Below, piece after piece: positions 60,435 through 64,000 of a DNA stretch of 64,000 nucleotides. The notes under the pieces are model-generated. The model was not told where the DNA came from. It was given only the letters and a program-made list of their open reading frames with translations, and did not search any database. Within the stretch, counting starts at the first letter, position 1. The number at the start of each line of letters is the position of its first letter. The stretch is taken from assembly GCA_046331665.1 (NCBI GenBank), contig JAXLQK010000015.1, positions 84,851-148,850 of the forward strand. The letters run 5' to 3'. A program made the position numbers and the translations under genes. Source of the stretch: CAWBAT01 sp046331665. Lineage in GTDB: Bacteria > Acidobacteriota > Terriglobia > Versatilivoradales > Versatilivoraceae.

Positions 60435-62473
60435 AGCAGATTGCCCTCACTATTGATTTCGAAACCTGGCATCCCGTACCCGCAGGAAAGCAGATTGATT
60501 GGGCACGAGATGTTTTTGAGCCGTGTGAAAAACTACTGGACGTTTGCGACGAAGAACAGGTCCGTCTCACCTTGATGGCTGAAATGGGTGAGTACTATTG
60601 GTTGTGCGAAAACCAACCCGATTTCGCTCGTCAAATGGAACTTCAATGGATCAATGCCATTCAGCGAGGTCATGACGTTCAGCTCCATCTTCATCCTTGC
60701 TGGCTTCCAGAGCTTGGAGCCGCCTTCCGCAACGGACAATGGAACTGGGATTGGACGAAGGCGAAAGCCAGTGACTACCCGGGGGATCTGACTGCCCTGA
60801 TTTCCCGCTGTAAGAAGACTCTGGTTTCCCTTCTTCGACAAGTCAACCCGGAATACGAGGTCACCACGTATCGAGCCGGAGCCTATCAGGCCCAGCCCTT
60901 CAAGCGCCTCCATGAGGCCCTGGTCGGGAATCGCATATTCGGTGACTCTTCGGTTTACGCCGGAGGCATCTCCGCGGAGCGCGGCTACGATTACTCCTTC
61001 GCGGTCTCGGCTCACCAGCCTTATTTTGCCAGCCCCTATGACCCTCAACTGCCTGCGCCCCTGGTCGAACGAAAGCTCATTGAACTTCCCATCTTCACAT
61101 TTAAACCTGGAGAGAGAGGCTTCATCGACAATACCGAAGGCAATTTGTTTGGAGAACGAATTTTGCGTTATCTCGAAGCACGGGAAAGGCGGGGTAATTC
61201 GCTACCGGCTGAGCGGCAGACGTCCACAGCGGTACCATTCGACGATTACTTTGTCATGATTGGCCATACCAAATCGCAATTAGAGTTTTCTGGAATTCAG
61301 AAAAACCTGCAAAAGCTCAAGTCAGATGGCCGGTTTCAGTTCGTGACACTGTCCGGGATGTTCAAGTCCGCTTGTCGCGACCTGGAACTTGCGGTCTCGG
61401 AGAGTTCTTGGCACACCACCGAAGTCGGTACCCCAACGAGCACCCTCCAGAAACACTACGACACGCTCATCCCGCTCGACCGCACAAAGCTCATCCGTCT
61501 TATTGACCGGGACGACCTTAAGACGACAGCGATTGCCGACGTTTATCCATGGATGGAGGAAGTTTCACTTCCTTTACCTGTGGCCAAAGTGGAGAAAGAA
61601 GAAAACAGTCTCTCCCGATGGGCCTTCCCTGCCTCCGAGAAGTTTGACTGTGTGATCGGAGAAGTTTGCTGGTCAAGGATTCCCGATGTCGATGGTTTTC
61701 TGGCTGAGTCTTACCGTGTTCTGGAAAATGGCGGAGCATTTGTCTCAGCCTTTTCTCTTTTAAGAGGGAACAATGGTTCCCCTGCCAGGCTGTATACCTG
61801 GCAGCCCGTTCCCGCGGAAATTCGAATGCGACTCGAACATGCAGGTTTTTGCGATATCGAGGTCCAGCCCATCACCCGACCAGCCAGGAAGAAATTTCCG
61901 GGAACCACTTCAGGGGATGCCCTGCCGATGGGAGTGAGAGCCTGGAAAAGAGCACCAGGCTCTTCCTCTTCATGGAATCGCCCCCTGGAGGCCATGAATT
62001 GGGTTTACCAACACCTTAATCCGGAGCAATCCTCCACGGGAAACGATGCCGTCGAAATCATCAAGAACGGCTACGCTTTTTGTTGGGGATATGCCGTGGT
62101 GCTCGGCACATTGCTTCAACGTGAGGGTTATTCCGTAAAATGGCTGACAATGCTGGCCAAAAATCATCCCAAAGGGAGAGGGAAAGAGCGAATCGACTCC
62201 CATGAAGTGCTGGTTGTGGAACGGGATGGCAAGTCGGCCATTCTCGACGCGATGGCCAACACCTATCTTCCCTACTCCGTTGAAGAGCTCTTAAAAGATC
62301 CGAACCTGGCTCGGGCCAAGGCCAACCCCGACTTACGCTATCGGGAGCGCCACTATGAATTGTATGACACCGCGGAGTGGTACAGCCGCGTCTACAAATA
62401 CGCCCTCCGGAGCGACCTCAATCAGCGTATCTGGTTTTGGAAAAGAAACGGCAACCTGCGGCTCGTCTCATGA
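60431..62473 (+). CDS. Three-domain protein: polysaccharide-deacetylase-like, methyltransferase-like, transglutaminase-like
   Basis: 680 residues, intact, ATG 60431 overlapping the stop of the methyltransferase gene. Residues 1-335: NodB/WbmS-like deacetylase fold with Asp9 (LTIDFETWHP), MAEMGEYYWL, an HLHPCW motif (His86, His88), TYRAGAY and GHTKSQLEF. Residues about 340-505: part of a class I methyltransferase fold (FDCVIGEVCWSRIPD, LAESYRVLENGGAFV) without a clear SAM loop, so it may be inactive or binding only. Residues about 510-630: transglutaminase-like fold with Cys551 (AFCWGYAVVLGTLL), His591 (DSHEVLVVERDG) and Asp606 (SAILDAM), a plausible Cys-His-Asp triad. No signal peptide, so cytoplasmic unless exported otherwise. 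I know no characterised protein with this order of domains. Confidence 0.85.
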   Translation: MKQIALTIDFETWHPVPAGKQIDWARDVFEPCEKLLDVCDEEQVRLTLMAEMGEYYWLCENQPDFARQMELQWINAIQRGHDVQLHLHPCWLPELGAAFRNGQWNWDWTKAKASDYPGDLTALISRCKKTLVSLLRQVNPEYEVTTYRAGAYQAQPFKRLHEALVGNRIFGDSSVYAGGISAERGYDYSFAVSAHQPYFASPYDPQLPAPLVERKLIELPIFTFKPGERGFIDNTEGNLFGERILRYLEARERRGNSLPAERQTSTAVPFDDYFVMIGHTKSQLEFSGIQKNLQKLKSDGRFQFVTLSGMFKSACRDLELAVSESSWHTTEVGTPTSTLQKHYDTLIPLDRTKLIRLIDRDDLKTTAIADVYPWMEEVSLPLPVAKVEKEENSLSRWAFPASEKFDCVIGEVCWSRIPDVDGFLAESYRVLENGGAFVSAFSLLRGNNGSPARLYTWQPVPAEIRMRLEHAGFCDIEVQPITRPARKKFPGTTSGDALPMGVRAWKRAPGSSSSWNRPLEAMNWVYQHLNPEQSSTGNDAVEIIKNGYAFCWGYAVVLGTLLQREGYSVKWLTMLAKNHPKGRGKERIDSHEVLVVERDGKSAILDAMANTYLPYSVEELLKDPNLARAKANPDLRYRERHYELYDTAEWYSRVYKYALRSDLNQRIWFWKRNGNLRLVS

Positions 62474-63312
62474 TCAATCCATTACCCTCCGATCAACTGG
62501 AAAAAAGCCAAACCAAATCGGTTTGGGGGGCAAAACCGGCGGGGAGTATCTTCGCCAAAGATCTGACACCCGGCACCTTTGAATTCTTCGAGAAAACAAT
62601 GAAAGCTCGCAATGAATACGAGATGCCCCGGGTGCTGGATCTCATTCCCTTCGCTTCGATGGGGAGGCGAAAAGTTCTCGAATTGGGATGTGGCGCCGGT
62701 TATGATGCCTTGGCCTTTTGCCGTAATCAGGCCGACTATACAGGCATTGACCTGACTCCCGAGAACATCCAGCGAACACGCACTCACCTGGAATACTTTG
62801 GATATCATCCCGATATCCAGGAAGGCGATGCAGAACATTTGTCCTTTGCCTCGTCGTCGTTCGATGTTGTCTACTCCAACGGAGTCCTGCACCACACCCC
62901 TCATATCGAGAAGAGTTTTGCCGAAGCGTATCGCGTGCTGACGCCCGGCGGCCGTTTTTGGGTGATTCTTTACTATCGCCACTCGATATTTTATTGGATC
63001 ACTCTCGGTCTGGTGGACCATTGTTTGAGAATGGGCTTTACCAAACGAAGCTTTTCCGAACGACTGGCCATGATCGAATATACAACCAGTCAGGCATTGC
63101 CGGGCGTGCGAGTCTACAGCCGGCGGGACTTACGGCAACTCTTAAACAGTGCGGGATTCAGTGTGGAAGGGCTGTGGGTCCGCAAGCTGAACCGGGAGGA
63201 TCTCCCGGCCATTCCCATCGCAGGCCGTCTCTGGAAATGGATTCCCCAGTCCTGGCTCGACTCCCTTGGCAAGCGGTGGGGCTGGTATCTGATTGCCGAA
63301 GCGAGGAAATAA
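62470..63312 (+). CDS. Class I SAM-dependent methyltransferase
   Basis: 280 residues from ATG 62470, overlapping the previous stop by four bases. Motif I KVLELGCGAGYDALAFC, acidic loop YTGIDLTPENIQ, DAEHLSFASSSFDVVYSNGV (motif IV), LTPGGRFWVILYYR. The middle helical insertion (HSIFYWITLGLVDHCLRMGF) may bind a lipid or hydrophobic acceptor. It is the third methyltransferase in the cluster and shares little sequence with the other two. Confidence 0.9.
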   Translation: MINPLPSDQLEKSQTKSVWGAKPAGSIFAKDLTPGTFEFFEKTMKARNEYEMPRVLDLIPFASMGRRKVLELGCGAGYDALAFCRNQADYTGIDLTPENIQRTRTHLEYFGYHPDIQEGDAEHLSFASSSFDVVYSNGVLHHTPHIEKSFAEAYRVLTPGGRFWVILYYRHSIFYWITLGLVDHCLRMGFTKRSFSERLAMIEYTTSQALPGVRVYSRRDLRQLLNSAGFSVEGLWVRKLNREDLPAIPIAGRLWKWIPQSWLDSLGKRWGWYLIAEARK

Positions 63313-63313
63313 T

Positions 63314-64000
63314 TTGTCGACGGCTTCAGCTCTTACTATTTTGAAGGGAAGCAGACGGCATGCACCTCCGGTCTCACCGGACTCGACTGTCATCACCTTC
63401 GAGCAGTTGAAATCACAGGCTCTCAAGCCGTCCTTCTGGACAAAGTTGTTTGGTTATCAACGGGTCCAATTGCTGACGAACCAGTTGGAAACGCTCCCCA
63501 AACCTTTGCTGACGGCGATCCTGGTCCGCCTGCTGAGTCATGGTCCATGCGAGTTACGCGACGATCATGGAGGACACCGGGAAGTTAATCTGACTCTGAT
63601 CTCCAGTTTAACCGGGCAATGGATGCGCGATTTAACGAACCGGGCAGTCCTCCTCCAGGATGTACAAGAACAGGTGAAGGAGCTGGGCAAGGACCAAAAG
63701 CCCGTATCCAACCCTTGTGATTTTTCATTGAGCCCCGTTTATCTGAGAACGGACTTGTCTTTTGGAGTTACTTCAGGAGGTTCCGTAGGACATATTGCCG
63801 GTGTTTTGAATCATTTTGCAAAATACACAGGGCCACCCATTTTTCTAACGACCGACCGCATCCCCACGGTTTGTCCCGACATAGAAACCCAGGTCTTTTC
63901 TTTTGACCACCATTTCTGGAATTTCCAGGAATTGCCGTCTTTTCACCTCAATGAGCTCATCTACAAGCAAGCCTTGGAGATTCTCGCCAATCGGAAACTT
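63314..64000 (+). CDS. Probable glycosyltransferase, partial (right edge)
   Basis: TTG 63314 with GAGG at 63304-63307, inside the end of the previous gene. The frame stays open to 64000 (229 codons), so the C-terminus lies outside the window. Motifs TSGGSVGHIAGVLNHFAKYT and PPIFLTTDRIPTV fit the N-terminal Rossmann half of a GT4-type glycosyltransferase, where SGGSVGHI-like loops bind the acceptor. The first 150 residues are not recognised and may be a regulatory or acceptor-binding part. No signal peptide. Linked to the polysaccharide cluster. Confidence 0.6.
   Translation, partial: MSTASALTILKGSRRHAPPVSPDSTVITFEQLKSQALKPSFWTKLFGYQRVQLLTNQLETLPKPLLTAILVRLLSHGPCELRDDHGGHREVNLTLISSLTGQWMRDLTNRAVLLQDVQEQVKELGKDQKPVSNPCDFSLSPVYLRTDLSFGVTSGGSVGHIAGVLNHFAKYTGPPIFLTTDRIPTVCPDIETQVFSFDHHFWNFQELPSFHLNELIYKQALEILANRKL

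Overview
The window reads as chromosomal DNA of a diderm bacterium. A LolA-type carrier, a periplasmic Cu/Zn superoxide dismutase, lipoproteins and a type IV pilus/type II secretion assembly operon all imply an outer membrane. The mix of a carboxypeptidase-regulatory-like module, a fused alcohol dehydrogenase/Gfo-Idh oxidoreductase, many Sel1-repeat proteins, mid-50s GC genes and many intergenic hairpin repeats suggests Acidobacteriota. That placement is inference; no rRNA gene is present.

Layout. (1) 1-15.3 kb: an accessory region of paralogous exported proteins: Sel1-repeat proteins with a shared leader, zinc-ribbon proteins with different tails (one WD40), and a tandem pair of unknown small exported proteins. 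Many copies are broken. (2) 15.7-22.5 kb: DJ-1/PfpI protein, MGH1/GH63-like glucosidase, SodC, an MFS transporter, a lipoprotein and a VOC protein. (3) 23-28.9 kb: a very large alpha-2-macroglobulin-like gene, broken by many stops and frameshifts, then about 1 kb of AT-rich gene-free DNA ending at a tRNA-Pro. (4) 30-33.5 kb, minus strand: amidase, GerM-like protein, RNase PH and RdgB; rph and rdgB are recognisable only when several frames are joined. (5) 33.8-36 kb: a broken URO-D family gene, a field of palindromic repeats, and ssrA (tmRNA) with a clear sigma-70 promoter. (6) 36.2-45 kb: GAF-domain protein, lytic transglycosylase, class I aminotransferase, IlvD/Edd dehydratase and a frameshifted glgC. 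(7) 45-52.5 kb, minus strand: pilus/secretion genes in transcription order pilC/gspF, pilB/gspE, pilM, pilN, pilO, a PilP-like gene and a pseudopilin, with lolA upstream. (8) 52.6-64 kb, plus strand: a tightly packed surface-polysaccharide cluster (dehydrogenase/oxidoreductase fusion, AsnB, flippase, three methyltransferases, a FemAB/GNAT-like protein, a three-domain deacetylase/methyltransferase/transglutaminase-like protein, and a probable glycosyltransferase running off the edge).

Two things dominate interpretation. First, indels break at least fifteen genes, including housekeeping ones (rph, rdgB, glgC, an IlvD/Edd gene, pilB), while long stretches (36.2-41.4 and 54.8-63.3 kb) are clean. 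Patchy base-calling error is the simplest explanation for much of this, so pseudogene calls are provisional. Second, the region is rich in structured intergenic DNA, especially a palindromic hairpin family whose stem shows compensatory changes. The most novel coding candidates are the three-domain protein at 60431-62473 and the leader/domain-shuffled exported family at 0-10 kb.
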